61,499 nt of DNA from Succinatimonas hippei YIT 12066 (GCF_000188195.1 NZ_GL830945.1:1-61499), one strand, 5' to 3'. Shown: positions 1 to 8,086, numbered from the stretch's first letter. Notes: generated by a model from the sequence alone, not told the origin. Made by a program: numbers and translations.

Positions 1-2
1 AT

Positions 3-116
3 GCAGAAGGTCATGCTGAAGGTTTAGCTGAAGGACGTGCGGAAGGCCGTGCTGAAGGTTTAGTTGAAGGCCGAGCTGAAGGACGTGCGGAAGGTTTAGC
101 AGAGGGGTTAGCAAAA
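3..116 (+). repeat. Tandem 9-nt repeat encoding Ala-Glu-Gly triplets
   Basis: Nine-base units of the type GCTGAAGGT / GCGGAAGGC / GCTGAAGGA recur without a break. Together they encode AEGHAEGLAEGRAEGRAEG and onward. The in-frame unit length means that slippage would change the stalk length without breaking the frame. The related pseudogene at 306-632 keeps only two clear AEG-type units, which fits contraction or expansion of this tract. Confidence 0.75.
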
Positions 117-239
117 GGAGCACAAAAAACTTTACTGCAAAATATTAAAGGACTGCTTAATTTCGGTATAGATGAATGCAGTATTAAAAAAGCATTGAAT
201 TGTACGGATGAGCAGATCCGGGAAGCAAAAGCCAATTAG
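3..239 (+). CDS. C-terminal part of Rpn-type PD-(D/E)XK nuclease/transposase (truncated by window edge)
   Basis: The open frame enters from the left edge and ends at TAG 237-239. It encodes about 12 Ala-Glu-Gly-(His/Leu/Arg) units, followed by an AQKTLLQNIKGLLNFGID segment and a short helical tail that contains CTDEQI. This is the usual C-terminus of Rpn/YhgA-like recombination-promoting nucleases, in which an EG-rich repeat stalk is followed by a small helical module that resembles a helix-turn-helix. The PD-(D/E)XK catalytic core would lie upstream of the window, so I cannot say whether the gene is intact. The family assignment rests on the repeat and tail alone. The degenerate copy at 306-632 supports it because it shares the same tail. 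Confidence 0.65.
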   Translation, partial: AEGHAEGLAEGRAEGRAEGLVEGRAEGRAEGLAEGLAKGAQKTLLQNIKGLLNFGIDECSIKKALNCTDEQIREAKAN

Positions 240-305
240 ATAAGATCTTAAGGCAAGGTAAGTTACTTTGCCTTAAGTTTTAATTTAAAGTAGAGATATA
301 AGTAC

Positions 306-632
306 ATGGCAATATTGATAAGTTATACAATGGATGATGAACGTTTTTATGGGGCTTTTATGTGTGAAAAGGTTTATAGAGATCAACTTGCGACTGAGAA
401 CTGAGTCAAAATAGAAATAGCTGGAGGTAGGGTCAAAGGTTATGCTGAAGGCTTAGCAGAAGGAGCACAAAAAACTTTACTGTAAAACATTAAAGGCTTG
501 CTTAGATTCGGTATGGATGAAAACAGTATCAAAAAAGCATTCAATTGCACGGATGAGCAAATAATAGAAGCAAAAACTAATATTGAGAGGCTATATATTC
601 ATCTTAATTTTAAAGATCTGCATTTTCAGTAA
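306..632 (+). pseudogene. Decayed second copy of the Rpn-type nuclease C-terminus
   Basis: One reading frame can be followed from ATG 306 to TAA 630-632, interrupted by two in-frame stops: TGA at 402-404 and TAA at 483-485. The first block (SYTMDDERFYGAFMCEKVYRDQ) resembles the segment that precedes the repeat stalk in Rpn proteins. After the first stop come GYAEGLAEGAQKTLL, the second stop, then NIKGLLRFGMDENSIKKAFNCTDEQI. The last two blocks closely match the tail of the gene at 3-239. The TAA at 483 sits exactly where the intact copy has a CAA Gln codon, so it is a simple nonsense change. The catalytic core is missing. Confidence 0.7.
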
Positions 633-729
633 TAAGTTAATAATAGTATTTGTTTTACAATTCTTAGTAATCGCGCATTCAAATCTTTGAAAAGTTTACA
701 TTGCGCGACTTTGTAATAGCTTATGAGTT

Positions 730-1722
730 TTAATGTGAAAAAACGCCGAAGTGTTGTTTGGCAAATTCGACTTTTTCATCAATACTCATGGATTTGGCGT
801 TAGGCAGTGCTTCAATAAGTCTTAATCTCGGCAGTAATCCGGCGTTATTGGCAATTTGTATGGCAAGTCCGGGTCTTGCATTAAGTTCAAGCAGCATCGG
901 TCCTTTATCTCGGTCAAGCACTATGTCGGTGCCGATGTAGCCAAGCCCCGACATTTCATAACAGGACGAGGCGAGCTTTAGAACTTCATCCCAATGCGGA
1001 ACGCTTAATTTAAATAAATCTTTATGCGTATCGGGATGATATTCAATCGGATCGTTATGCTGAACGCCGCGTACTGCTCTTCCCGTACGTACGCAAATTC
1101 CCACACCGACAGCACCTTGATGTAGGTTGGCTTTACCATCGGAGGCCGCTGTAGAGAGGCGCATCATACACATAATCGGAAAACCTTGAAATACGATCAC
1201 ACGGGTATCCGGTACGCCTTCATAACTGTAACCGTCAAAGACTCTGTCAAAGTGAATCAGATCTTCAATTAAAGCTATGTCCTGTTTGCCGCCTAATGAG
1301 AATAATCCTGCCAAAATGTTTGATGCATGGCGGCGCAGATCGTGGGTGTTTATCGTTTGCCCGGAGGCTTTGGTAAAAGATTTTCCGTTGCTAGACGTAA
1401 TCACCAAAATGCCTTTGCCTCCCGATCCCTGGGCAGGTTTAATGCAGAATTCTTTATGTTTTCCGATAATTTCAACAATATTTTGAACATCATGCTGATC
1501 GCGGATCACGCCTAAAAGTTTTGGAGTCGTAATACCGTTTTTAAGCGCAATCTCTTTAGTTTTAAGCTTATTGTCAACTAAAGGATAGAGATTTCTTTTG
1601 TTGTAGCGCCCGATATAATTTACGTTGCGCTGATTCATGCCCATAATCCCGAAGTTAATGAGATTCATCGGGTTTGTATAGCGCTCTTTAATAGGTCTTA
1701 AAAGATTTTTAAAAACCATCAT
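730..1722 (-). CDS. RimK-like ATP-grasp ligase (alpha-L-glutamate ligase-like protein)
   Basis: This 330-residue protein belongs to the ATP-grasp amidoligases related to RimK. A nucleotide-binding glycine-rich loop (QGSGGKGILV) lies near residue 100, and a metal-binding ELNARPGLAIQIAN motif near the C-terminus matches the terminal Mg-binding strand of the fold. The N-terminal MGMNQRNVNYIGRYN stretch is characteristic of the RimK-related subfamily. The expected chemistry is ATP-dependent peptide or isopeptide bond formation; the substrate is unknown. It is the last gene of a three-gene minus-strand cluster, 8 nt after the transglutaminase-7TM gene. AGAGG precedes two adjacent ATGs, and the second (1719) has the better spacing. 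Family assignment is firm; function is inferred. Confidence 0.85.
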   Translation of the reverse strand: MMVFKNLLRPIKERYTNPMNLINFGIMGMNQRNVNYIGRYNKRNLYPLVDNKLKTKEIALKNGITTPKLLGVIRDQHDVQNIVEIIGKHKEFCIKPAQGSGGKGILVITSSNGKSFTKASGQTINTHDLRRHASNILAGLFSLGGKQDIALIEDLIHFDRVFDGYSYEGVPDTRVIVFQGFPIMCMMRLSTAASDGKANLHQGAVGVGICVRTGRAVRGVQHNDPIEYHPDTHKDLFKLSVPHWDEVLKLASSCYEMSGLGYIGTDIVLDRDKGPMLLELNARPGLAIQIANNAGLLPRLRLIEALPNAKSMSIDEKVEFAKQHFGVFSH

Positions 1723-1730
1723 AAGACCTC

Positions 1731-3374
1731 TTATTTATTATCATCGCTTTGTTTAGAAGACGGAAAACCTTTGGCTTTCTCTTGTTTTAATTCTTTGCGC
1801 TCACGCTTTAATTTGCTTGATTCAAGCTCAGTGCTGTCACCGTTTTGGTATTCAATGATATTGTCGGCAAGCGGTTTGAAGCGTTTTAACTCTGAAAGCC
1901 TGAATCCGGTGTAATTACCCATAAGCAGCACAAGTGCAAGAATAATAAACTGAAGACCGATAAAGTTAGATGTAAGATGCTCAATTGTAAGACTGCTCAT
2001 GGCGATATAAGCGCAGACAGCTACAAAAAGCGATCCTCCGCCTTGGACTAACACTTCTTTATAACCTTCTTCTTCCCAGATAATGGACATGCGTTCAATA
2101 GTCCAAGACAGAATGATCATCGGGAAGAAGGTAACTTTGATGCCTTCGGTAAGACCGATTTTATAAGTAATGAAGGCGATGGCTCCGATAATGCCGATAA
2201 CCGTGATTATTACTGCCGATATTCGCGCCACCAGCAAAAGGTTCAAGTGCGACAGCCACGATCTGACGATAAGGCCGATGGCTACGATTGAAACAAAGCC
2301 TATAAGTCCGACCGTTAAGGAAGTTTGCAAAAACGCCATGGCAATCAACACCGGCATGAAAGTTCCTGAAGTCTTGATGCCGACGATGATGCGTAAAAAT
2401 ACTACGATGATAACGCCTATAGGCAGCAGCAGAATGCTTTTGAACATTGACTGCTCTTCAATAGGCAGATTATCAAGAGAGAATGAGACGATATCATCTC
2501 CAAGGACGCGCGTTGCGGCTACTTTTAGAGCTCCTGCGGTGTTGGCCGGCATGGAACGGCTTACCATGGAGAAACTGATGCGGGCATTCTGACCGCCTTC
2601 TACGTCAAGAATGGAACCGTCATGGTTGACCCAAATAAGCTCATTTGATGTAAGTCCCGAATTTCCAGTCGCGGGATCGAAAATTTCATAATTGGTATTG
2701 TCAAAAACTGCTACTTTGTCGATTAACCCGCGATTGCGGCGACCGTCTTCAAGATTCAATACTTTAATAACGCGTGCCGGGATCTGACCGATTTCAAGTA
2801 TTTTTACCAGCAGCTGGGCTTTTGAATATTTGGCATAAAGTAAAGAGGCTATTTCTTTTTGCCGCTGCAGCTCGTTTATAACTTGTACCGTATATGAAAA
2901 AGGGGATGAAGAACGAGACATGGCAGCAGATGCTATTTCATTCATCGCTGTAGCATACGGTTCAGGCTCTACATTTTTTGAGAGCTCGGGAACGGTCATT
3001 GAAGAACCTTTTGAAGCATCATCAACTAAAAAGTCAGCTTGATAGTAAAGTGTCTGTAAGCCAAAAGGATCACGTTTGGTCCACTGCACGTAAGCTGCGT
3101 TGTCTTTAGTTATATAGCTGGTACCGAAGCCGATGCTTGAAGTGTTTTGCTTTATTTGCGAAAAACCGGGCTGGACACCGGGGAGAGCAAGATTAACGGT
3201 TACGGCGTTTGATTCAATCGGTTCAAATTCGACTTTAGCCTCTACTGACCAAACGGTACGCTGCTGTCCTGGCAGAAAGGGAATTTCAAAAACAATATGC
3301 TGATAAAGCATTAATGCAATACCGATCACGAACAAAATAGCGGTAACGATATAAAAAACGCCGCGTGATACCAT
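1731..3374 (-). CDS. Inactive transglutaminase fused to seven transmembrane helices
   Basis: The 547-residue membrane protein has an N-terminal TM segment (about residues 7-28) and a large extracytoplasmic region. That region contains a transglutaminase-like core around residues 180-240, including GQIPARVIKVLN and VFDNTNYEIFDPATG. A bundle of strongly hydrophobic helices runs from about 310 to 500, followed by a Lys/Glu-rich cytoplasmic tail. I see no catalytic Cys in the transglutaminase-like region, consistent with the inactive-transglutaminase/7TM family. The start at 3374 follows AAAGGA with 8-nt spacing. Genes of this family sit beside a RimK-like ligase and a retropepsin-like protease, as here, which suggests one envelope-associated peptide-modification system. 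Confidence 0.85.
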   Translation of the reverse strand: MVSRGVFYIVTAILFVIGIALMLYQHIVFEIPFLPGQQRTVWSVEAKVEFEPIESNAVTVNLALPGVQPGFSQIKQNTSSIGFGTSYITKDNAAYVQWTKRDPFGLQTLYYQADFLVDDASKGSSMTVPELSKNVEPEPYATAMNEIASAAMSRSSSPFSYTVQVINELQRQKEIASLLYAKYSKAQLLVKILEIGQIPARVIKVLNLEDGRRNRGLIDKVAVFDNTNYEIFDPATGNSGLTSNELIWVNHDGSILDVEGGQNARISFSMVSRSMPANTAGALKVAATRVLGDDIVSFSLDNLPIEEQSMFKSILLLPIGVIIVVFLRIIVGIKTSGTFMPVLIAMAFLQTSLTVGLIGFVSIVAIGLIVRSWLSHLNLLLVARISAVIITVIGIIGAIAFITYKIGLTEGIKVTFFPMIILSWTIERMSIIWEEEGYKEVLVQGGGSLFVAVCAYIAMSSLTIEHLTSNFIGLQFIILALVLLMGNYTGFRLSELKRFKPLADNIIEYQNGDSTELESSKLKRERKELKQEKAKGFPSSKQSDDNK

Positions 3375-3404
3375 GATGAATGTCCTTTAAAATTCCAGAA
3401 TTTA

Positions 3405-4394
3405 TTATTTTTCTTTTTGGGCCGTATTTAACTTGTCAATGACCGGAGGCAAGGCTTTTTCAGCATCATCGCCGAGATTGGCCCCGTTATCTGCAGGGTA
3501 GGCAATTTTTCCGGCTGATTCATTGATATTTTGCTTGTCATACTCGGCGTTGGGGTTTATCCCTTTATCTTTGGCCGCATTATAAGCGTCCCTGTTTAAA
3601 AGTACCAGTACGTTATTTTCGCGCTCGAATATATGCTGTCTTGAAACGTCAACAACGGCAATATCCTGAATGAAGGTGCGTCCGATAAGCAATGAATACT
3701 GCATCTTGCTTCTGTCTGTAAGAGTAAATTCTGATGAAGTCGAATAGTCGCCGATTTTAACGTTAAGACTTACGACCGGACGCTTTGTCGTTGTATCTTT
3801 TGATGATTGACGAATTTCAGAGTAACGGACATGAGGTGCTTCCATTTCAATGAAGCGATCGTTGGCGGCAAGCGTAAAGCGGTACCATTTTTTACCGTTG
3901 CGTTCAAATTCGGTGATGTCGGTAGCACTGATGGAAGAAACAGCGGCACCCGTATCGATGCGGGCATCTATATAAGCGTTAGCTTCCTTAACATAAATAA
4001 ATTCGTCCTCACCGAAAATCATTTTGCCGTCAGGAGTCGAGTTTGAAGAAGATCCTTGGGAAATTACCGTTCCTTCTTTATTGCTTGCAGAGGCTTTGTT
4101 TTTATCTTTCATAAGAGTATAAGTCAAGGTTTCATTTTGACGGCGCAATTGTCTTAATTCCCGCAATACGGAATTACGAAAAGCTTTGTCTTCTTTTTGA
4201 TCGGCATCGATCCTTGATTTTAAAGCGCGTATATTGGAACGCTGACTGTTAAGCTCTTCATTTATGCTTTGCATAACGCCGGATATTTCTGTTAAGCGGT
4301 TGTTGGTTTTATCAAGAGTTTCAGTATCGGCCGCATTGACGGAAAATGCGGTTATGCATGATGATAAAACGACGATTTTTAATAGGTTTAACAT
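3405..4394 (-). CDS. Secreted retropepsin-like aspartic protease (Pfam Zn_protease/RimK-associated family)
   Basis: This 329-residue protein starts with a signal peptide (about residues 1-21, ending near VNAAD). A predicted coiled coil rich in Leu, Arg and Gln follows at about 25-95, then a low-complexity linker. The protease-like domain begins near residue 125. It carries the aspartic-protease motif IDTGA at 146-150 and a later hydrophobic-Gly segment, YSLLIGRTFI, as in retropepsins. The family is often labelled 'ATP-dependent zinc protease', but no zinc motif is visible and DTGA argues for an aspartic mechanism. It is the first gene of the cluster and probably acts in the periplasm. GAGG lies 5 nt before the ATG. 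Confidence 0.8.
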   Translation of the reverse strand: MLNLLKIVVLSSCITAFSVNAADTETLDKTNNRLTEISGVMQSINEELNSQRSNIRALKSRIDADQKEDKAFRNSVLRELRQLRRQNETLTYTLMKDKNKASASNKEGTVISQGSSSNSTPDGKMIFGEDEFIYVKEANAYIDARIDTGAAVSSISATDITEFERNGKKWYRFTLAANDRFIEMEAPHVRYSEIRQSSKDTTTKRPVVSLNVKIGDYSTSSEFTLTDRSKMQYSLLIGRTFIQDIAVVDVSRQHIFERENNVLVLLNRDAYNAAKDKGINPNAEYDKQNINESAGKIAYPADNGANLGDDAEKALPPVIDKLNTAQKEK

Positions 4395-4512
4395 CTAAGC
4401 CTCGTTAAAATGATCACGGCTAGCTATGTAGCACTTTTTATTGGCGATATTTTACTACGCAAAGCCTAACCTAAGAAAGATAGAAAAGAATTAGCTTTCT
4501 TTAAAAATATTT

Positions 4513-4545
4513 GCAAAATTAAAGTTTTCAGGACTTTAATTTTGC
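4513..4545 (-). terminator. Terminator-like hairpin overlapping the rpiR-type stop codon
   Basis: GCAAAATTAAAGT at 4513-4525 and ACTTTAATTTTGC at 4533-4545 form a perfect 13-bp stem with a 7-nt loop. The loop contains the TGA stop (4530-4528) of the regulator gene. On the minus strand a T-rich stretch follows. The stem is AT-rich, so it may be weak as an intrinsic terminator and may serve as 3'-end protection. Confidence 0.6.
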
Positions 4546-5403
4546 GATGCTCTGACGCATCTTAATCATATTCTTTTCAAACGTTTCTTTTTTCAAAATG
4601 GAGACCTTGGTGTAAAGCACGTCATTTATAGCCATATGAATTAAACGCGAGACCGACGCTTCAGAATTGTTCTTAACTTCAGGGCCGACTCCTATGAGCA
4701 CTTCATCGGCTAGTTTTGATGCCGGAGATAAAGTATGGCTCGTTATCAGGATAATTTTGCCGCCGTTTTCTTTTACGATTTGCAAATTGTTTAAAAGATC
4801 AACCGAGCTTCCCGTGTAGGATACTGCCATGACTAAAGTGCCTTTAGTTAAGCAGGCGGATAATGTTGCCTGCTGATGCGGATCGGCTGAAAATTCGCAG
4901 GAAATTCCCAGGCGCACGAAGCGGGTGGCAATATCTTTGCAGACGGTCGCCGAGTTTCCGTATCCGAAACAGATAAGGCGCGATGCTTTGCAAATAAGCT
5001 GGGCGCTGCGATCAAGAGCGTTAAAATTTAAAAGTTTGAGTGTGTTGTTTAAACCGTCTGAAATATTTTGAAAGATTTTATGACTTATGCTTTCACAGTT
5101 ATCGTTATTTGAAATGTTTTTATCAAAAGTATTAATGCTGTCAGTGCCAGCAAGTACGATTTTAAGCGATTGTAATCCTGGTAGATTCAGTTTTTTGCAA
5201 AAGCGTGAAATTGTGATTTCAGATACTGAAGTAGCGCTTGCCAGATCTGAAATGGTCATTTGTAAAAAGTGATTAAGATTGGCGCTTATATAATTGGCAA
5301 TTTTTATATCCGCTTTAGTAAAAAGTTTTGAATTTGCTGAAAATAAGCTGATTGCCAAAGTGTTATCATGCAGAACGTAGGCATATTTCTTTTCGTTTGG
5401 CAT
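4528..5403 (-). CDS. RpiR/MurR-family transcriptional regulator with SIS domain
   Basis: The 291-residue protein has an N-terminal helix-turn-helix (about 30-85) containing ISDLASATSVSEITISRFCKKLN, the RpiR signature. A SIS sugar-phosphate-binding domain follows at about 125-255, with ICFGYGNSATVCKDIATRF and VMAVSYTGSSVDLL; the second segment carries the Ser/Thr loop that binds phosphosugars. The ATG follows AAGGAG at good spacing. It lies directly downstream of gnd on the same strand, separated by a terminator hairpin. Regulators of this family, including HexR, commonly control pentose-phosphate or Entner-Doudoroff genes, so control of gnd is a reasonable inference. The sequence does not settle whether it is the HexR orthologue. 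Confidence 0.9.
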   Translation of the reverse strand: MPNEKKYAYVLHDNTLAISLFSANSKLFTKADIKIANYISANLNHFLQMTISDLASATSVSEITISRFCKKLNLPGLQSLKIVLAGTDSINTFDKNISNNDNCESISHKIFQNISDGLNNTLKLLNFNALDRSAQLICKASRLICFGYGNSATVCKDIATRFVRLGISCEFSADPHQQATLSACLTKGTLVMAVSYTGSSVDLLNNLQIVKENGGKIILITSHTLSPASKLADEVLIGVGPEVKNNSEASVSRLIHMAINDVLYTKVSILKKETFEKNMIKMRQSIAKLKS

Positions 5404-5445
5404 AAAAGCTCCTTAACATATCGTGCTTTTTAACTTAGTGGCAAC

Positions 5446-5473
5446 AAGAAGATCCCAAAAAAGGGATCTTCAT
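5446..5473 (-). terminator. Intrinsic terminator downstream of gnd
   Basis: GAAGATCCC (5448-5456) and GGGATCTTC (5463-5471) form a perfect 9-bp stem around a 6-nt loop, 14 nt past the gnd stop. The minus-strand tail is only moderately T-rich (TTGTTGCC), so some read-through into the regulator gene is possible. Confidence 0.75.
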
Positions 5474-5486
5474 AAATGATTTTATC

Positions 5487-6893
5487 TTATTTGCTCCAAT
5501 TGTGATGAATGGTTTCGCCGTTGTGGATCAAGGTAAAGGTATGAGCGCCGAAGTAGTCGCGCAGTCCCTGGATTAAGTTAGCTCCGACAATCGGGGTGGA
5601 CATGGTGTCAATATAGCTTATAGCCTGCAGGAAAGTCGGTACCGGGATCCCGGTAGCAACGGCTAAAGCAGCAACTTTACGGGCTGAGGGCAGGCACTTA
5701 TTGATTTTTTCTTTAAAGAAAGGAGCGTCAATAAGGTTTTTAAGCTCGGGATCGGAGGCAAATGCATTGGTAATGTCATTGAGGAATTTTGCCTGAATGA
5801 TGCAGCCGCCGCGGAAGATTTCGGCAATTTTACCTAATCTTAAATTCCAGTTATAGGCATCGGATCCGGCTTTATATAAAGCAAATCCCTGTGCATAAGC
5901 GGCAATTTTGCCAAGATAGAGGCATTTTTCGACAATGTCGATAAGCTCTTCTTTATCAATGTTTACAGAGATGGGTTTGACAAAAGCATCTTCACGCGAT
6001 GCGCGAACCTCGGGATTGGCACTGCTAAAACGGCAGTTGCAGGCGCTGTCGATTAAGCTTAGGTCGACGCCTAAATTAAATCCTGAAATTGCCGTCCACT
6101 TGCCGGTCCCCTTTTGTCCGGCGCTGTCTTTGATGTCATCAACAAGCGAGCCTGGAGCATAGGGATTTTTCTCGGCAAGAACTTTAGAGGTAATGCTGAT
6201 TAAATAACTCTTAAGCTCGCCTTCGTTGTAGCGGCTGAAAATATCGGCAAGTTCGTCATTTGAGAAATTACCGAGACGCTTTAACAGTAAATAGCTTTCG
6301 GCAATAAGCTGCATGTCTGCATATTCAATTCCGTTATGCACCATCTTGACGAAATGGCCGGCACCGTCGGTACCCATATAAGCGCAGCACGGTTTGCCGT
6401 CGGAAGCTTTTGCTGAAATATCTTCAAGAATTTTACCAACAAGAGCATAACTTTGCTCAGTACCGCCCGGCATGATGGCAGGGCCTTTGCGGGCTCCTGC
6501 CGCTCCTCCTGAAACGCCGACTCCGGCGTAGATTATTCCTTTTTTTGCAAGTTCAAGGGAGCGGGCTCTGGTATCTTCAAAGTTTGAATTACCGAGATCC
6601 ATTACGATATCGTCTTTTTCAATTAAACCGTCAAGAGAATGTAAGACGGCATCAACAGCTTTGCCGGCGGTTACCATAATAATGATTTTACGCGGAACTT
6701 TAAGGCTTGCCACCATAGCCTTTATGTCAGTAAACGCTTCGGCATTTTCATGCGGTGTTTCTTTTTGGAATTTTTCCACTAAGTCAACAGTGTAATTATA
6801 AACGGCGATTTTGTAACCGTGATCGGCAATATTCAGAGCAAGATTGCTGCCCATTACGCCAAGACCGATTAAAGCAATATCATTATGCCCCAT
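5487..6893 (-). CDS. gnd: 6-phosphogluconate dehydrogenase (decarboxylating)
   Basis: It oxidatively decarboxylates 6-phosphogluconate to ribulose 5-phosphate with NADP in the cytosolic pentose-phosphate pathway. The N-terminal IALIGLGVMGSNLALNIADHG is the Rossmann dinucleotide motif, and HFVKMVHNGIEYADMQ carries the catalytic Lys and substrate-binding residues. The frame is open up to 6932, but the ATG at 6893 is preferred. It follows AAGGAG at 8 nt and gives a 468-residue protein, the usual length for Gnd. A terminator hairpin follows, then an RpiR-family regulator on the same strand that may control it. No zwf or other pathway gene is in the window. Confidence 0.97.
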   Translation of the reverse strand: MGHNDIALIGLGVMGSNLALNIADHGYKIAVYNYTVDLVEKFQKETPHENAEAFTDIKAMVASLKVPRKIIIMVTAGKAVDAVLHSLDGLIEKDDIVMDLGNSNFEDTRARSLELAKKGIIYAGVGVSGGAAGARKGPAIMPGGTEQSYALVGKILEDISAKASDGKPCCAYMGTDGAGHFVKMVHNGIEYADMQLIAESYLLLKRLGNFSNDELADIFSRYNEGELKSYLISITSKVLAEKNPYAPGSLVDDIKDSAGQKGTGKWTAISGFNLGVDLSLIDSACNCRFSSANPEVRASREDAFVKPISVNIDKEELIDIVEKCLYLGKIAAYAQGFALYKAGSDAYNWNLRLGKIAEIFRGGCIIQAKFLNDITNAFASDPELKNLIDAPFFKEKINKCLPSARKVAALAVATGIPVPTFLQAISYIDTMSTPIVGANLIQGLRDYFGAHTFTLIHNGETIHHNWSK

Positions 6894-7047
6894 GATAATA
6901 CTCCTTAATGATATATTAATTTGAATGTCCAAGATTGGTTTTGATGGAATACTATCAGTTTAATCTAAATTTAATGAAAGGTTTATATCAAATTTATTAT
7001 TTCGCAAAACAGATCAAGAAAAAAGAGCAGTTTTTATCCACAAGCCT

Positions 7048-7935
7048 TTAAAGGGGATTTAAAAAGTTGTCAATGCGGATTTTTTCTGTGATATAGAGCT
7101 CATCTGCAAATTGGATGAGTTCATCGGTTTTGTCAAATTCGTCGGGACTTATCAGGTTATCTGATTTAAAGTTAAGGCGTAAGAGTTGATTTTGATTTAA
7201 AAGTTTTTTAGCAATTTGATTGGTAGCTTCTGACTGCAATGATGCTAAAAACTCAGTGAGAGTTCTTATCTTCCAGCCGTTAATAAGTCCCCAGCGTTTG
7301 TTTTCATCGTCATAAAAGCCAGAAAAATGGCCTGACCCTAAAGAAATAACCTTGATTTTGTCAAAAGGGACTTTAAAGTGATCGCGCGCAATTGCAATGG
7401 CTGACAAAATAGGGTTATTGCCCCACATGCCGCCGTCAGCCAAAAGTTTGCCGTCGACCACGGTAGGGTCGAAATAGGTAGGGGCGCTGCAAGAGGCTAA
7501 AATCGCTTCATAAAGATAAGGATTGTCATTTGCAAAACTTGAAAATAAGTGACCGGATCCTGCTTTGAGGTCGGTAGTGGGGATTAACAACGGCAACTTG
7601 ACGTCATGCAATCGCTTTTTCCCGAAAACCTGGCGCAGCACCGCTTTTAAGCGTCCGTTGTCATAAGAGCTTTGGACTGCTTTTTCCAAGAGTCTCGGTC
7701 CGAAGAAAAATTTTTTGGAAAAAATAATCGATCCGGAAGCTTGATATAAAGAAACGATAATGCTCGGATCAATTTTTAACGCCATGCAGGATGCGATTAT
7801 GGATCCGGTACTGGTCCCCGCGATTAAGTTAAATGCAGGCAATTTGCTGCTTGAACGCAATAGCTCCAGGAGCCTTGCGGCAAAAACTCCGCGGATGCCT
7901 CCGCCGTCAATGCTTAAAATCACAAATTGCTGCAT
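7048..7935 (-). CDS. Patatin-like phospholipase
   Basis: This protein of about 295 residues has the full patatin signature. An oxyanion loop (SIDGGGIRGVFAARLLELL) stands at the N-terminus, the nucleophile elbow GTSTGS carries the catalytic Ser, and ADGGMWGNNP carries the catalytic Asp of the Ser-Asp dyad. It is predicted to be a cytosolic acyl hydrolase acting on phospholipids. The frame extends to 7953, but the ATG at 7935 follows AAGAGG with good spacing. Bacterial patatins of this size include CBASS effectors (CapV type). No cyclic nucleotide synthase gene is adjacent, however, so a housekeeping or accessory lipase is the safer call. It lies upstream of gnd without an obvious terminator between them. 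Confidence 0.88.
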   Translation of the reverse strand: MQQFVILSIDGGGIRGVFAARLLELLRSSSKLPAFNLIAGTSTGSIIASCMALKIDPSIIVSLYQASGSIIFSKKFFFGPRLLEKAVQSSYDNGRLKAVLRQVFGKKRLHDVKLPLLIPTTDLKAGSGHLFSSFANDNPYLYEAILASCSAPTYFDPTVVDGKLLADGGMWGNNPILSAIAIARDHFKVPFDKIKVISLGSGHFSGFYDDENKRWGLINGWKIRTLTEFLASLQSEATNQIAKKLLNQNQLLRLNFKSDNLISPDEFDKTDELIQFADELYITEKIRIDNFLNPL

Positions 7936-8059
7936 GTTCAACCTCTTTTGCAATATGCATATTGTAGACGGTAAAAAAATTTTTTGCAGTCAAAAGTCCG
8001 CAATTGTCTGTAGAGCACGCATGAAAACCCACCGTTTTGGAATTTTTTTTGTGATGTAA

Positions 8060-8086
8060 TTTACAAAAATTGCCTTGTGCTAAAAT
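8060..8086 (+). promoter_or_regulatory. Likely sigma70 promoter for the AEC transporter gene
   Basis: TTTACA (8060-8065) is separated by 15 nt from TAAAAT (8081-8086). The -10 is preceded by TGC, giving an extended -10 that can compensate for the short spacer. The proposed start ATG is 36 nt downstream. Confidence 0.5.

Noticed and set aside
3-116. Tandem repeats as a possible CRISPR array.
   Set aside because: The repeats are 9-nt, contiguous, in frame and coding, with no unique spacers. No CRISPR array was seen anywhere in the window.
2170-2592. 140-codon plus-strand frame opposite the transglutaminase-7TM gene.
   Set aside because: It is antisense to a well-supported membrane protein gene and has no coding features of its own.
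7034-7042. Perfect DnaA-box sequence TTATCCACA between gnd and the patatin gene.
   Set aside because: It is a single site with no cluster, no AT-rich unwinding element and no dnaA/dnaN/gidA context, so there is no case for an origin.
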